Assembly (NCBI GenBank): GCA_950097015.1
Contig: CATNEN010000013.1
Coordinates: 744,001 to 808,000 of the forward strand
DNA: 64,000 bases
Direction of reading: 5' to 3'
Origin: Macrostomum hystrix
Lineage: Eukaryota > Platyhelminthes > Macrostomidae
The notes under the pieces are model-generated. The model was not told the origin of the DNA and ran no database searches. It worked only from the letters and a program-made list of their open reading frames with translations. Both the position numbers and the translations under genes were made by a program. Below, piece by piece: positions 10,617 through 21,289 of the stretch (its first letter is position 1; the number at the start of each line of letters is the position of its first letter).

Positions 10617-13260
10617 TTTGGCCAGGGACTTCTATAAATAGCATCTGGACTGGAAGGCAAAAAGAGCCTTTACCCATTGTGGGCATCCAATCCTTGAGCA
10701 GCAAAGCGCTTTGCTATGGAAATCGCGTGTTTTTCGCTTTAAATTGAACAGGAAAAGCAGATTGCAGTTAACTAAACTATAAATTTAAGTGAAGTAAAAA
10801 GCAATTATTTCACGATAAATTTGTTTTCAGTTCAATAATGATTACCATGCTGATCATTCAGGTGTTGCTTGCAGAATAGCCGGATAGCTTGTTAATTTTC
10901 CGCTTTCTTCCGCCTTCATGATTGGAAATCTGCTTCGCAAGATTTTTCAGCCAAATCGGCGCTCAATGCAGTCGGACTGAATTGCCCCCAGAAGCACATA
11001 GGAAAATCCCTCATGATCTAGGAGGTGCCTGGCGCAAGCAGAAATAGCACGGCAAGTTGCTCGGCAGGCAAAGAAGGTCTCCTTGGACAAACCTGAGCTC
11101 TTCGACATTTCCCATGTGTCCAGGAAATCAGCGAACTCTTCCAGAAACTGCAATTTCCAATCAAGTGAGGACCGAATTGGGTCCTGACTGATGTTGCGCT
11201 TGCATTTTCCTTTGGAGGGGGTTTTGACATTCAAAATGTTCCAAAGCTTAAGCACGAGACCGACAAAATTGGCGGTGTCTAGCCAATCTTTGTTGGCATG
11301 CTCTGAATAATACCTCAGCGCATCGCGAGTCGACTCGTTAAAAACAGCGAGTGCTAGCTTTGCAGAAGTTTTTTCGATGCTCTTAGGATTAAGCACAACA
11401 GGATTTAGCTTGTGTGCAATCTTCAGAGGCTTTGATGCTTCGAGTTCGTAGAGACAAATTATGTGCTCAAACCGAGCTTCGGATGGTTTGGGTAGCATCG
11501 ATGATGGTGGGAGGCTGAAGACTCTTCGACTCAGGAAATTGTTGTAAATATTCTTTAAGTTATGCACTGGGTCAAAGAGCACAAACACAGGCTGCCCTGT
11601 TGTCTCATCGACAAAAAATGTCTCAGTGCCGTTGGCACACAGGTCCTTAACGAACTTGCGATTGACTGGAGCGTTGTCAACACAGACTGCAACAACCGTG
11701 AATGTCAACCTTTTCAAAACTTCAAAGGCCTGTTGAAACCACTCGGAGAGTTTTTTGGCAGCTAAAGTCGACACGGCGTGCATCGATACCATGTCCTTGA
11801 ACTGCCCAGCAACTGAGTTAATCATGAAGCAGCAGAAGGTGGATGCAGTCGCACCATTTTCATCAATGCCACTCAATTGACCATGGCTGTATTCGATCCG
11901 GTGAGCAACGTAGATCTCATCGATTACAAGAGTGACGACTTTCTCCATCTGAGAAAGTTTAGAGGCTCTTAGCTTCAGATAGCCTTCGGAATCCAAGCCT
12001 TCACTGGAGCCAACTCTGGCAGTGATGGATCTAAGAGTTCGATCAGAAGGAAGGCAGAGAGAATCCTGTTGCAACATGGTCTTGTAAGCCGAGGCACTAA
12101 TTAAGTAGATGAGGTAAGAAAAAACAAGAAGATGTTGGGAATACTTCCTACCTGGTGGCGGCTTCCGGCTCAACTTCAACTGCTCCAGAACGAAGCCTAC
12201 AGTGCGGTTTTCAGACAGCGATGTTGCTTCTTCCAGTAGATCTTGAGCCAAATTCAACAGACGGGAGACCTTCTTGTCAAGAGAGTGAGGCTGGGTGCTT
12301 CGAGCATCCTCCTTCCAGTTTTTTACTCTGGACATGATGTTGACCAGTTGGCTAAGTGTAACAACTCTTTCACCGTCCAGAAGGTCGGCAAAAGTGGCAG
12401 ATTTTAGTGGCACGCCATTTAATCCACACCTGATAGTGTGATCTTCGTGCAAGCAGATGTAGCAGGACATGTGGGGAAATGGCTCCATATCCACCATATA
12501 GATGCAAAGCTTGTTCTCCTGGATTGTGACCTGGAATCCGGTTGGCTTGCTCTCTTCCTGATCCAGCTTGTGGTTTATGTAATGGAGATCAGCGTTAGCG
12601 ATGGAATCCGCTTCTCGAAAGTCATCGATCCTGTTCAGCAGCTCATTATTCTCACGCTCCAGGCGCCCAGTTGCTGTGGCGGCCGTTGAACGGGGCGGCA
12701 AATTTTCAGAAGACATATATGAAGGTGCATTCGGAAAGATAGATGGTACTGCACCTCGCTTCAGAACGCGCTTGTTTAGTCGGTCTTTAGTCTTCTTACG
12801 GGTCGGATTGGAATCGATCGAAGCTTCCAAAAAATCATGCGTTTGAAAATGCTGTGAGCAAATCCTGGAGTGCTTTGTCGGCTGGAAATCCTTCCTTGGA
12901 TTTGCTCGGTTCCATTTCTCTAGCAGTGCTGAATCTTGCAGTGGGTAGCTATGGAAGGTTACTCCTTCAGACTTTCCTGCTCTATTCGTGCATCCATATG
13001 CCGAACAGGAATTTACCATATTTGCCTGCTGCTTTCTGGTATTCGCAGAAAAAGTCGGTCTGTTGTTTCAGACTTGCAGGGTTGCAATTGCAATGTTTCG
13101 AAGGTAGGAGTTAGCATGAAGAATTTCAATACCAAAGTTCTTATACAGTTGCTTCCCCTTCCTTCCCTGACCGAATCCAGAGATGACTAACGCCGAGTAC
13201 AGTTAGGTAAAGAGAACAGTTCCCCTCTTACTTGTTGTGGGCGCAGATGATAAGAATCAT
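10617..13260 (-). mobile_element. P-element copy 2, 3'-truncated (approximate limits)
   Basis: The left limit is set by a terminal-repeat-like block at 10621-10650 (CCAGGGACTTCTATAAATAG ...) resembling the reverse complement of 20725-20754. No matching right terminal repeat was found between 13020 and 13300, so the right limit is a guess. The region 10651-10946 resembles none of the coding parts of copies 1 or 3. Copy 2 is therefore internally deleted or recombined on its 3' side. Confidence 0.5.
10947..13019 (-). CDS. P-element transposase-like protein lacking its C-terminal domain, uninterrupted ORF
   Basis: The ORF is 690 codons and starts MVNSCSAYGC. A THAP C2CH zinc finger occupies about residues 1-90 (C5, C10, CSQHF, AVPSIF), followed by a heptad-like Asn/Leu-rich region. 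The RNase H-like core has all three motifs intact: VTLVIDEIY near 11915, AVCVDNAPVNRKF near 11675 and FDPVHNLKNIYNNF near 11555. The frame stops in ERRFG-TGA, exactly where copies 1 and 3 continue RRFGWLRQ(I/M)SGANYF, so about 170-200 C-terminal residues are missing. The intron that interrupts copies 1 and 3 (after ...DFL) is absent: the reading runs straight through DTWEMSKSSGLSKETF. THAP domains bind DNA and P transposase is a GTP-dependent DNA transposase. The truncated product could bind terminal repeats without transposing, as Drosophila repressor forms do; that role is inferred. Confidence 0.75.
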   Translation of the reverse strand: MVNSCSAYGCTNRAGKSEGVTFHSYPLQDSALLEKWNRANPRKDFQPTKHSRICSQHFQTHDFLEASIDSNPTRKKTKDRLNKRVLKRGAVPSIFPNAPSYMSSENLPPRSTAATATGRLERENNELLNRIDDFREADSIANADLHYINHKLDQEESKPTGFQVTIQENKLCIYMVDMEPFPHMSCYICLHEDHTIRCGLNGVPLKSATFADLLDGERVVTLSQLVNIMSRVKNWKEDARSTQPHSLDKKVSRLLNLAQDLLEEATSLSENRTVGFVLEQLKLSRKPPPGRKYSQHLLVFSYLIYLISASAYKTMLQQDSLCLPSDRTLRSITARVGSSEGLDSEGYLKLRASKLSQMEKVVTLVIDEIYVAHRIEYSHGQLSGIDENGATASTFCCFMINSVAGQFKDMVSMHAVSTLAAKKLSEWFQQAFEVLKRLTFTVVAVCVDNAPVNRKFVKDLCANGTETFFVDETTGQPVFVLFDPVHNLKNIYNNFLSRRVFSLPPSSMLPKPSEARFEHIICLYELEASKPLKIAHKLNPVVLNPKSIEKTSAKLALAVFNESTRDALRYYSEHANKDWLDTANFVGLVLKLWNILNVKTPSKGKCKRNISQDPIRSSLDWKLQFLEEFADFLDTWEMSKSSGLSKETFFACRATCRAISACARHLLDHEGFSYVLLGAIQSDCIERRFG

Positions 13261-14155
13261 ATGGGACTCCAGTTAAATAATTTTTGCATGAATTTCTAAC
13301 TCAATGTACGCCCCAGAAGTGTACAAGCGTACACTTTAGACAGTCTTCTGCCTCTGCCACTCTTTTAACTCCTTTGTCCCTGTTCCACAGATTCCCCTCT
13401 GCCCTCCATCCAGAGCAGTTCGTGCGCCCAAAGAAATTCTCCATGAAGATGTCGTCCTCCATAAGCTCGTCCACGAGATTGGTGAACAAGACCATCTGGT
13501 TGGAGGCGCTGAGCAGCTGGCCTCGCAGTTTTTCGCTCCTTCGAATCGCCTCAAAAACCTTCCAGCTGTGGCTCGCCAGTTTGAACACTACGTCAGTCGG
13601 CTTGGACAACCCGCCGCGGTTAATCTCGTCAATAAAGGCAGAGGCAGTCGACTGGATTGGAGCGTCTACTTCTAGCGGGGTCAGAACATCCGACTCGAGA
13701 AGAAGCTCCCGGCAGGACTCGCAGCCACGTCTGCTCTGCACCAGTTTCTTCGCAATGCAACCGCTCATGTAGAAGATGACGGTGTAGTCGGAGCCTTCGG
13801 GCTGAACAGTCAACTCCATCGTTGCCGCCATCTCCTGAGCCAGTCTCTTCATTCCAGAATCATGCTCGGGAGTCGACTCCGCGATCGCACGATCGATATC
13901 GCGGAGCGAAAACTGAGAAAATTTGAGCAAGCTAATAGCTGCGATCTTTCGATTGTTCTCGGACAGCTGCCTGGCAGAAATGAAGTAGTTAGCTCCGGAC
14001 ATCTGGCGAAGCCACCCAAATCTGCGCTCGATGCTGTCAGACTGGAGGGCACCGAGCAGGATGTAGGAAAGGCCTTCGTGATCGAGCAGGTGTCTCGCGC
14101 AGGCAGCGATGGCTCGGCAGGTATTGCGACAGGCAAGGAAGGTCTCCCTGGACAA

Positions 14156-14635
14156 GGGAGCACGAGACTTGCCCGCAGGCGAACTGCCCGCCGAGATTTG
14201 CCCGCAGGAGATTTGCCCGTCGAGATTTGCCCGCCGAGGTTTGCCCGCAGAGATGTGCCCGCAGTGCATTCTGCCCGCAGGAGATTTGCCCGTCGAGATT
14301 TGCCCGTCGAGATTTTCCCGTCGAGATTTGCCCGCAGATTTTCCCGTCGAGATTTTCCCGTCGAGATTTGCCCGCAGAGATTTTCCCGTCGAGATTTGCC
14401 CGCAGAGATTTGCCCGCAGAGATTTTCCCGCAATGCAGTTTTAATCTTGCAAAAATCGACTTATACTTATCGAAATTATTTACCTGCCAGATTTCAACCG
14501 TGTGAATCTGAAACTCTTACTGCCGCAAATGCATAAGATATTTCTTTGGCATTCCGCAGACACCTCAAATTTCCTTTCTGCTAAATTACTGTAGCCTGTT
14601 CTATAATCTTTTGTAGCAGCAATTTTTTGCTGGTG
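14156..14635 (+). repeat. MULE left terminal inverted repeat with internal subrepeats
   Basis: The outer about 290 bp is made of roughly 20 degenerate 13-15 bp subrepeats of the type GAGATTTGCCCGTC / GAGATTTGCCCGCA. The inner about 190 bp is unique sequence ending TTTTTTGCTGGTG. It pairs with 17903-18370 nearly base for base in the inner part; the outer parts differ in subrepeat number (480 against 468 bp). Confidence 0.9.
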
Positions 14636-15525
14636 GAGCAGCTCACATAGCTTGTCGCATATTTTAATAAGGTAATGACTTTATTTTTCCCTTGACAGAA
14701 CCGCACAATACAATAGCTATTTTTGTACATTCACTTGGCAAAAAGTAGAACAAGGTATTTAAGCGTCGCAAGTCAAAAGATGGTGAGGCTGTAGGTATCA
14801 TTGGCATTAATTGCGAATTAACAGGTTCAACAGCGATTGTACAATCACTATGCATGCATAATACAAGCGAAAATGAATTGCAGTAGGTAAATTAGCAATT
14901 TTCACTCTACTTAGCTCACACATTAACGGAATTTAGCACCCCAAAGGAGCAAATCTTCCGATGTGCAGCGCCAGCACATCCATTTGATCCTTCCCTATTC
15001 ATTCCCTTTCAATCAAGTCCTTGGGTTCAATTACTTAAAACAACTTTGTATTCTACTGCATTTTTCACTTTGCATTCGCTTAACGATAACTTTTGATTTA
15101 GCAATAATGAAAACAATATGAAAATGATTGACCAATTGTTAACATTTACTGTGCATCGCAAGACAGGAACAGGTGGATGACGGAGTACATGGCAACAAAA
15201 GCATTCAGTGATACAGTTACAATGGCAACCTACAAGAGGAAGGGAAGGGAATGGGGAGGAGGGGTGAGTTGTTATGTAGGCAGAAGACTGTGGGTTCACT
15301 GAACTTCTCTGACCTAACCAAATTTCAGAAACTAGAAGCAACCGCAGTGCTAAATACGAGGGTTTAAAGTGCACAAAGTGAATGCCTTTGCGAATCCCAT
15401 GGAAGCGGGAACTATTATTATATAGGCCACAATGAAACTAGAGCACAGAATATTAAATTTATTGCTTCTTAGTGTATTGCAGCAAGAAACCAAAATTGTA
15501 AGGATAGCTACCGTTGTCAATCAGA

Positions 15526-16968
15526 TCACTTCTTCAAATGGTGAGCGATGCCCCTCAGGTAGGAACGCAAAGGAAAGTCAGCAGGCAGACCGCCACCTTC
15601 GACGTTCCAACGCTGCGTGACGCGAAGAAGCATCGCGTTGCTCTGCACGTATCTCTTCCGCTCCTTCGGTGCTTCACCAGCGTTGGCTCGCTGCATCAGC
15701 AGTGCCTGGTGTTCGACTTCCTTTTTGAGGTCCTTCATGAGCCGAAAAACATTCGGATTGCTGCAACCCAGAATTGACTGGAACCTCCTATGCCAGGCTT
15801 CAACTGCGTTGTTCGTGCGATGAAGTCCATTCAAAGTTCGCTCACGAACATTCCAAATTGAAGGTGAGAATCGAGGCTGCCGTCTTCCTCCGCCAGGAAG
15901 TCGATGGCCGACCCACTGGGCTTCAAAATAGTCTGCTGTTGAAGCCATCTCCGCAGGAAAGTCAGGCAGCATTATTAACTCATCAAATGCTGCTGGAACA
16001 CTATTAATAGGCACAAAGGCCAAAGCAGAAAGGCAACGCAGCCAGACGGACATCTCGCCATCTTCTTCTTCAATCTGACGCTTTAATCCCTCAGCAACTG
16101 CTCTTCTGTACACGCACTGAACGAGGTGAAATAGACAGCCTGTTGACTCGATGCCAAAGACATGCTGAACAGCATTCATGTTAGCTCGCTCAAAATCTGA
16201 CATCCAGCGAAGTGGCCTCATGTTCGGCGCCAATTGATGCAGAGCCTCGTAAAATCGACAGTACGTTGCTTCGGTCTTGTTGGGTAGCAATGCGTAGATG
16301 AGTGGTCTTATGAAGCCTTGAAGTTCGGCATGCACTGTCACCAGTTGAGCGAACAGTGGCGGCGAGGCATCGAATGTGCCGTCCGAGAAGAAATCTGTCG
16401 CCAATTGCAGGGCTTGAATGTTATCCTCGCTACCGAAGATTAAAATTCGATTGTTGTCCTGTCCGGAGTCATGCAGCAGAAACAGTGCTCCGTTGTTGAA
16501 TTGAAATTCTTCAGGTATAATGAGCTCGGCTCGGTTGAGCGGCTGTACTGGAAGACCTTGGTGCGTTTGACGAACATCTTGAACTTGCCGCTTTAATGCG
16601 CTTTGAGATGGAAGGGCTATGCCTGCACACTCAGACAGCCCATTTGTGTGTTCCATGACGATATTTGCCGTCGAATTCACGTTGTTCCTGGCATCCGATT
16701 TAATCTCCCGAAGAGCCTCAAGAACTTGGAATCGAGAGCCGTCAGGTCCGTGATTGTGGTCATTCAGCTGTCGCACTTTAAAGCCATTCCGGATGTGGAT
16801 TCGAGCAGGACATGATCCCAAGCGCCGTTCTTCACACTGCCAAAATGACACCTCTTCGTCGACCAGGCTAGTTCTTTCAAGTGTAAAGTAGTAGCCTTCG
16901 CAGGCTGCTTTGCGCTTCCCACGAATTGTTGCACTAAAGCGCACAGCGATGGGAGGAGCTGCTTCCAT
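15526..16968 (-). CDS. MULE transposase with FLYWCH-type zinc finger
   Basis: The ORF is intact at 480 codons, from ATG 16968 to a stop at 15526. Residues 10-75 form an FLYWCH-like zinc finger (F11, Y26/Y27, W43-x-C45, C53, H71-x-H73) of the kind that binds DNA at the N-terminus of many animal MULE proteins. The DDE-type core has FFSDGTFDASPPLF (D196) and RWMSDFERANMNAV (D258), followed by C-x2-H (CLFHLVQCV) and the family's NNAVEAWHRRF near the C-terminus. I did not fix the third acidic residue with confidence. The gene sits centrally between the two terminal inverted repeats, so it is the element's own transposase. No stop or frameshift is present, so it may be recently active. Confidence 0.88.
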   Translation of the reverse strand: MEAAPPIAVRFSATIRGKRKAACEGYYFTLERTSLVDEEVSFWQCEERRLGSCPARIHIRNGFKVRQLNDHNHGPDGSRFQVLEALREIKSDARNNVNSTANIVMEHTNGLSECAGIALPSQSALKRQVQDVRQTHQGLPVQPLNRAELIIPEEFQFNNGALFLLHDSGQDNNRILIFGSEDNIQALQLATDFFSDGTFDASPPLFAQLVTVHAELQGFIRPLIYALLPNKTEATYCRFYEALHQLAPNMRPLRWMSDFERANMNAVQHVFGIESTGCLFHLVQCVYRRAVAEGLKRQIEEEDGEMSVWLRCLSALAFVPINSVPAAFDELIMLPDFPAEMASTADYFEAQWVGHRLPGGGRRQPRFSPSIWNVRERTLNGLHRTNNAVEAWHRRFQSILGCSNPNVFRLMKDLKKEVEHQALLMQRANAGEAPKERKRYVQSNAMLLRVTQRWNVEGGGLPADFPLRSYLRGIAHHLKK

Positions 16969-17902
16969 GTGGTCTGCTTGTTATTAACGTTGTCTTGAAA
17001 TTCACTTTATATATGTAGAGTTGTCGCAGTCTAACTTGACCCGACTAAAGTTGAATACACTAAGCAGTAAGGAAGGGCAGTGTATTTATATATTATAGGA
17101 GATAACAGGGGGTTGAGAGAAAGGAGGGGTGGGCAAAGAGAGGGGTTGGGTTAGGAGGCGCGATCAAAGGAATGAGGGGCACGCAAGACAAGAAGGAGGC
17201 TAAAGGGGTGGGGTGCCTGCAGCCAATCAGAAAGAGAAGAGAGAATGAGAGACCCAGACCCAGACCCAGAGAGAATGAAATCCAGACAGATTTTATGGAC
17301 ATTTTATCGAAGACTGGGAATTGAGATATAGGGGTCCAGGATAGAATTAGCGAGAAAGAATCACATCAGACTTTGTTTACACTGCTTTCTGGATCTTTAG
17401 CGAGGAGTTAATAAGCAGGTCTTTAAATTTCATTAAATTTGTTATATAGATAAGCCAGCTGCCCGTCGCCACATGCACAAGGCGATGTTTTTAGAAAATG
17501 CTCTGCATACTCATACTCTATGTAAGGGCCAGATTATAAAATGTCGTGGGGTCCCCGACATGCACCATATAGGACTCCATGGCTTATTTACTGGATTTGT
17601 CGTTCGGTGGTTGAGCAGATCGAGGTGATAAAATCCAGGCGGCTGACATGTGAATTTGAAACAGACAGCGCTCCACCAGCTAGAGATTCCAATACCGGGA
17701 CCGGGATTTGAGAGCAAACACCTGGAATTCCAATCTCAGGACTTACGAGAAAAATTGCCCACCATTCAGCGGGATTTCAATTTTTCGGGATTTGCTGGGA
17801 CTGAAAATGCTGGGGATTTTATGGGAGTTGGACAGGAATATCCCGAACCCGACAATCCTGGGATTGGAAACTAGCCGGGATTTTACCATCCCTACCACCA
17901 GG
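16969..17902. other. MULE internal non-coding region
   Basis: This lies between the transposase start and the right inverted repeat. It holds a purine-rich tract at 17095-17290, a short perfect dyad around 17543 (TGTCG-TGGGGTCCC-CGACA type) and, at 17680-17900, loosely repeated GGGATT motifs. No second gene was recognised. Confidence 0.5.
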
Positions 17903-18370
17903 CACCAGCAAAAAATTGCTGCTACAAAAGATTATAGAACAGGCTACAGTAATTTAGCAGAAAGGAAATTTGAGGTGTCTGCGAAATGCCAAAGAAATAT
18001 CTTATGCATTTGCGGCAGTAAGAGTTTCAGATTCACACGGTTGAAATCTGGCAGGTAAATAATTTCGATAAGTATAAGTCGATTTTTGCAAGATTAAAAC
18101 TGCATTGCGGGGAAATCTCTGCGGGCAAATCTCTGCGGGCAAATCTCGACGGGAAAATCTCGACGGGAAAATCTCTGCGGGAAAATCTCGACAGGCAAAT
18201 CTCGACGGGCAAATCTCGACGGGCAAATCTCGACGGGCAAATCTCGACGGGCAAATCTCCTGCGGGCAGAATGCACTGCGGGCAAACCTCGGCGGGCAAA
18301 TCTCGACGGGCAAATCTCCTGCGGGCAAATCTCGGCGGGCAGTTCGCCTGCGGGCAAGTCTCATGGACCC
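17903..18370 (-). repeat. MULE right terminal inverted repeat with internal subrepeats
   Basis: This is the reverse complement of 14156-14635. The unique inner part begins CACCAGCAAAAAATTGCTGC. The outer part is an array of AAATCTCGACGGGC-type subrepeats ending CTCATGGACCC, next to the target duplication CCTGGACAA. Confidence 0.9.
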
Positions 18371-20580
18371 CCTGGACAAGCCGCGGTGGCCGGAGCTTTC
18401 CCAAGCCTGAATTTTTTGCAATTTTTTTTAGACAAGTTTAACATTTCAGTGCTGTCAATTACTGTACTATTCTACTGTTCTCCATGCATTGATTTTCTGT
18501 TCTGTTATTTTATCTATATTTTGGACTGATAAATCGACTGAAACCTTTTTCTGTTTACTTACCTGAAGAAAATCGCTAAACTCCTCAAGATGCAGAAGCT
18601 TCCAGTCCAGAGATGACCGCACGGGATCCTGGTTGATGTCGCGCTTTCGCCGTCCCTTTGATGCTGTCTTGACATTGAGAATCTTCCAGAGCTTGAGCAC
18701 TATGTCGATGAAGTTTGCGGTGTCGGCCCAGCCCTTGCCTTCGTGTTCGGTGTAGTATTTCAGCGCGTCACGCGTCGAGTCGCAAAACACCGCCACGGCC
18801 AACTTGACGGATGATTTCTCAATGCTTCTGGGACTGATGACAGACTGATTTAGCTTGTGGGCCAGCCTCACTGCCTTGCCTGCTTCGATATTGTACAAGT
18901 CAATGATGTGCTGGAACTGTGCCTCACAGGTGCGCAGCAGGACAGGTGGAAAGGCTGGGCATACAAAGTTTTTTCTTGCTTGGAAGTTGATGTTCTTAAG
19001 ATTATGCACAGGATCGAAGAAAATGAACATCGGCTGGCCTGTGATTTGATCAATGACGGAGGTCTTGAGCTCCCACCACAGATGTAGTCAGTGACGAATT
19101 TCCTATTGACAGCCGCATTGTCAACAGAGACGGCAATGACTGTAAAATTTAGGCTGCGCAGCAATGCCATCACGTCTACGAACCAGGTGTGAAGCTTCTT
19201 GGCTGTCAAGTTGGACACTGCGTGCATAGCAACCATGTCCTTGAACTTGCCAGCAATGGACTTGATCATAAAGCAACAGTACGTAGAAGCTGTCGCTCCA
19301 TCGTTATCGACTCCACGCACTTGCCCGGCGCTGTATTCGATGCGTTTTGCGATGTATATTTCATCGATAATCAGTAGAACTACCTTCTCCATCTGAGTCA
19401 GCTTACTAGCTCGGAGACGAAGCTAGCTCTGCTCATCCAGACCGGCCTTTCCAACTCGTCTTGTGACATTTTGCAGCGTTCTCACAGACGGGAGGTGCAG
19501 AATCTCTTGGTCACGAAGAACACTATACGCTGATGTACTTATAGAGTAAATCATATAACTTAAAACTATTAGCTCTTGAGAATAGATCTTCGCGGACTTC
19601 TGTGTTCTGCTGAGCTGCAGCTGCTCCCTAAAAAATGCCACAGAGCGGTCTTCTTTCAGCTCGAGAACACTGGCTAGGCTATCCTCGGCCAGCTCAAGGA
19701 GGCCTTCAGCTTTCTCTGGCAACTCAGACAGATCTGTACTTTCCTTCCAGTTCTTCACTTTTGCCATCAGATTCATGAGACCACTCACTGTACTGACCTT
19801 GCTATCGTCGCCTGTGAAATCGGTCACCTTGCTCTTTGCCAGTGGGGAGCCATTGATACCGATGGAGACCTGATAATCCGACCCAATGCAGATGGAGCAG
19901 GAAATCCGGCAGATGGGCTTGACATCCAGCATGTAGATGCACAACTGGCCGTCGCAAATGCTTGTGAAAAACCCAGCTGGCCGATTTTCCTCTGCGTCGA
20001 GCAGCTCCTGAATCTCCCGGACGGAGCAATTGAGAATTGAGTCTTGGACGAAAAATTCATCGATCTCATTCTGCAGCCGAACGTTGTCTAAGTCAAGTCG
20101 GGCAGAAGACGTTGCTGAACAAGTGCTTCGAACTGGCTGCCTTGGAGCTGACAAGTACTTCAGTACATTTTTAAAAATTGTGGGCACAGCGTCAGGTCTC
20201 AAATATCGATTTTTCAGCTCGCTGCTGTCCCTCTTGCGCCAGGCGCCAAATGAGTCTTGAGACTTTTGGACAAAGTCTTCGTCCGCAAAGTGCAGTGAGC
20301 ATATTCGCATATATTTCGTAGGCTGCAGGTCTTGATTGGGAATAGCTCTTTTCCACTTTTCCAATAGGATTGGGTTCTTTAGTGGGAAAGAATGGAAAGT
20401 CACACCTTCTGCCGTTGCAGAGCTTGCGTATCCACTTTTGCAGCCGACTGCAGAGCACTTGTTGACCATATTATTTGTATTTTAATGCAATTATACTGAA
20501 ATGATTGGGATAAAACAGAAACAGATATTGGGGATAAAAAGACATTGGCAGATCCAGGAAAAGCTCACGCTTTTGTAGGC

Positions 20581-20639
20581 TGCAGTCAGAGACTTCTATA
20601 GATAACAAAGCTGTTACTTCTAGAAGTCTCTGTCTGCAG
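20581..20639. repeat. Palindrome of two P-element-end-like sequences
   Basis: Two arms of about 26 bp flank the loop AAAGCT. The left arm reads CAGAGACTTCTATAGATAAC; the right arm, on the opposite strand, reads CAGAGACTTCTAGAAGTAAC. Both arms resemble the terminal block of copy 3 at 20725-20754. This looks like two element ends in head-to-head contact. Confidence 0.6.
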
Positions 20640-20765
20640 TAAACAAGTTTGTGCACTCCGCTCTGCCCCTAAAAATGCCGGCCTCAACTTGCAGGGAAAA
20701 CATTAGTCATCGCTGTGCCTTGCGGGTCCAGTTGTTATTTCTAGAAGTCTCTGGTTTGGCCAGAC

Positions 20766-21289
20766 AGTTTAGTGCCAAACAAAGAGGATGATAGACAGGT
20801 GAACAAAAGAGCTCATGCAGATCATAAGGAAAAGGTTTCCACTAGTAAGGCCACCAGCACTAGGAAAGGGATGATTATCAGGCTAGTGAGGGTTGAGAAG
20901 CCCCCACTAGTGATGCCACAGGTGAAAGAACGAGAGAATTAAGAAAAGCTGCGCAAAGTTGAAGGCCTCTCTAGACTAGTGTGACGAGCTAGAGTTCGTG
21001 TGTATGCAAGTTTCCCAGAAGTAACCCCGGACAAAGACACAATTTCTTGATAAGTCAATGGCTTGTTGGTGGCAGCGCTAGGGTCCCGGTCCCTTGGTCT
21101 CGAATTTAATGTAGCTATTTAAAAGTTCTTTAGTCTTAAGCTATTTAAAATGTCTTAAGTCTATTCACAGCTCCACGCTCACTCTTAAGCGAACAGCTGA
21201 CATTTCAAATTATATTTAAATTTGCGCCAGGTTTTTCTCAGCAAGATAAAGTAACAAAAATATTGAATATAACGCTAGCACCCAGTCTT
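20766..21289. other. Spacer, nothing recognised
   Basis: Mixed-composition DNA between the P-element cluster and the LINE fragment. It has no long ORF and no repeat that I could see. Confidence 0.4.

Larger units (their letters stand above)
14156..18370 (-). mobile_element. Complete MULE DNA transposon (autonomous candidate)
   Basis: The element is 4215 bp and carries long terminal inverted repeats (14156-14635 and 17903-18370) around an intact MULE transposase ORF. The termini read GGGAGCACGAGACTTGCCCG (left) and, on the minus strand, GGGTCCATGAGACTTGCCCG (right). The 9-bp target duplication CCTGGACAA is at 14147-14155 and 18371-18379; microhomology would allow up to 11 bp. Nine bases is the hallmark length for MULEs. 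The insertion lies in an exon of the P-element copy 3 transposase, whose frame is restored if one target copy and the element are removed. Confidence 0.9.
13301..20469 (-). pseudogene. P-element transposase, disrupted by stop, frameshift and MULE insertion
   Basis: Reading begins at ATG 20469 (MVNKCSAVGC, THAP finger) and is open to 19423. There an in-frame TAG follows LDEQS; the frame then continues unchanged through MEKVVLLIIDEIY to about 19075. A frameshift after the NRKFVTDY region moves it to the frame of FFDPVHNLKNI (from 19030), where a few residues of the family motif are also missing. An exon ends at DFLQ with a CAG|GTAAGT donor near 18563; the next exon begins after TTCAG near 18410. 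About 10 codons into that exon the MULE intervenes, and coding resumes at 14155 with the continuation RETFLACRNTCRAIAACARH. The C-terminal domain (CESCRELLL ... FFGRTNC) ends at 13301. Two lesions predate or accompany the MULE insertion, so the copy is dead. Confidence 0.8.
13270..20754 (-). mobile_element. P-element copy 3, split by a MULE
   Basis: The transposase halves at 18467-20469 and 13301-14155 belong to one element interrupted by the MULE at 14156-18370. The right terminal-repeat-like block is 20725-20754, whose minus strand begins CCAGAGACTTCTAGAAATAA. It is directly followed by GGCCAGAC at 20758-20765, the known Drosophila P-element target consensus. No left terminal repeat was recognised near 13270, so that limit is approximate. 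Confidence 0.6.

Noticed and set aside
14156-14450. Regular short repeats as a CRISPR array
   Set aside because: Units are contiguous without unique spacers, lie in an inverted repeat and belong to a MULE; the DNA is eukaryotic.
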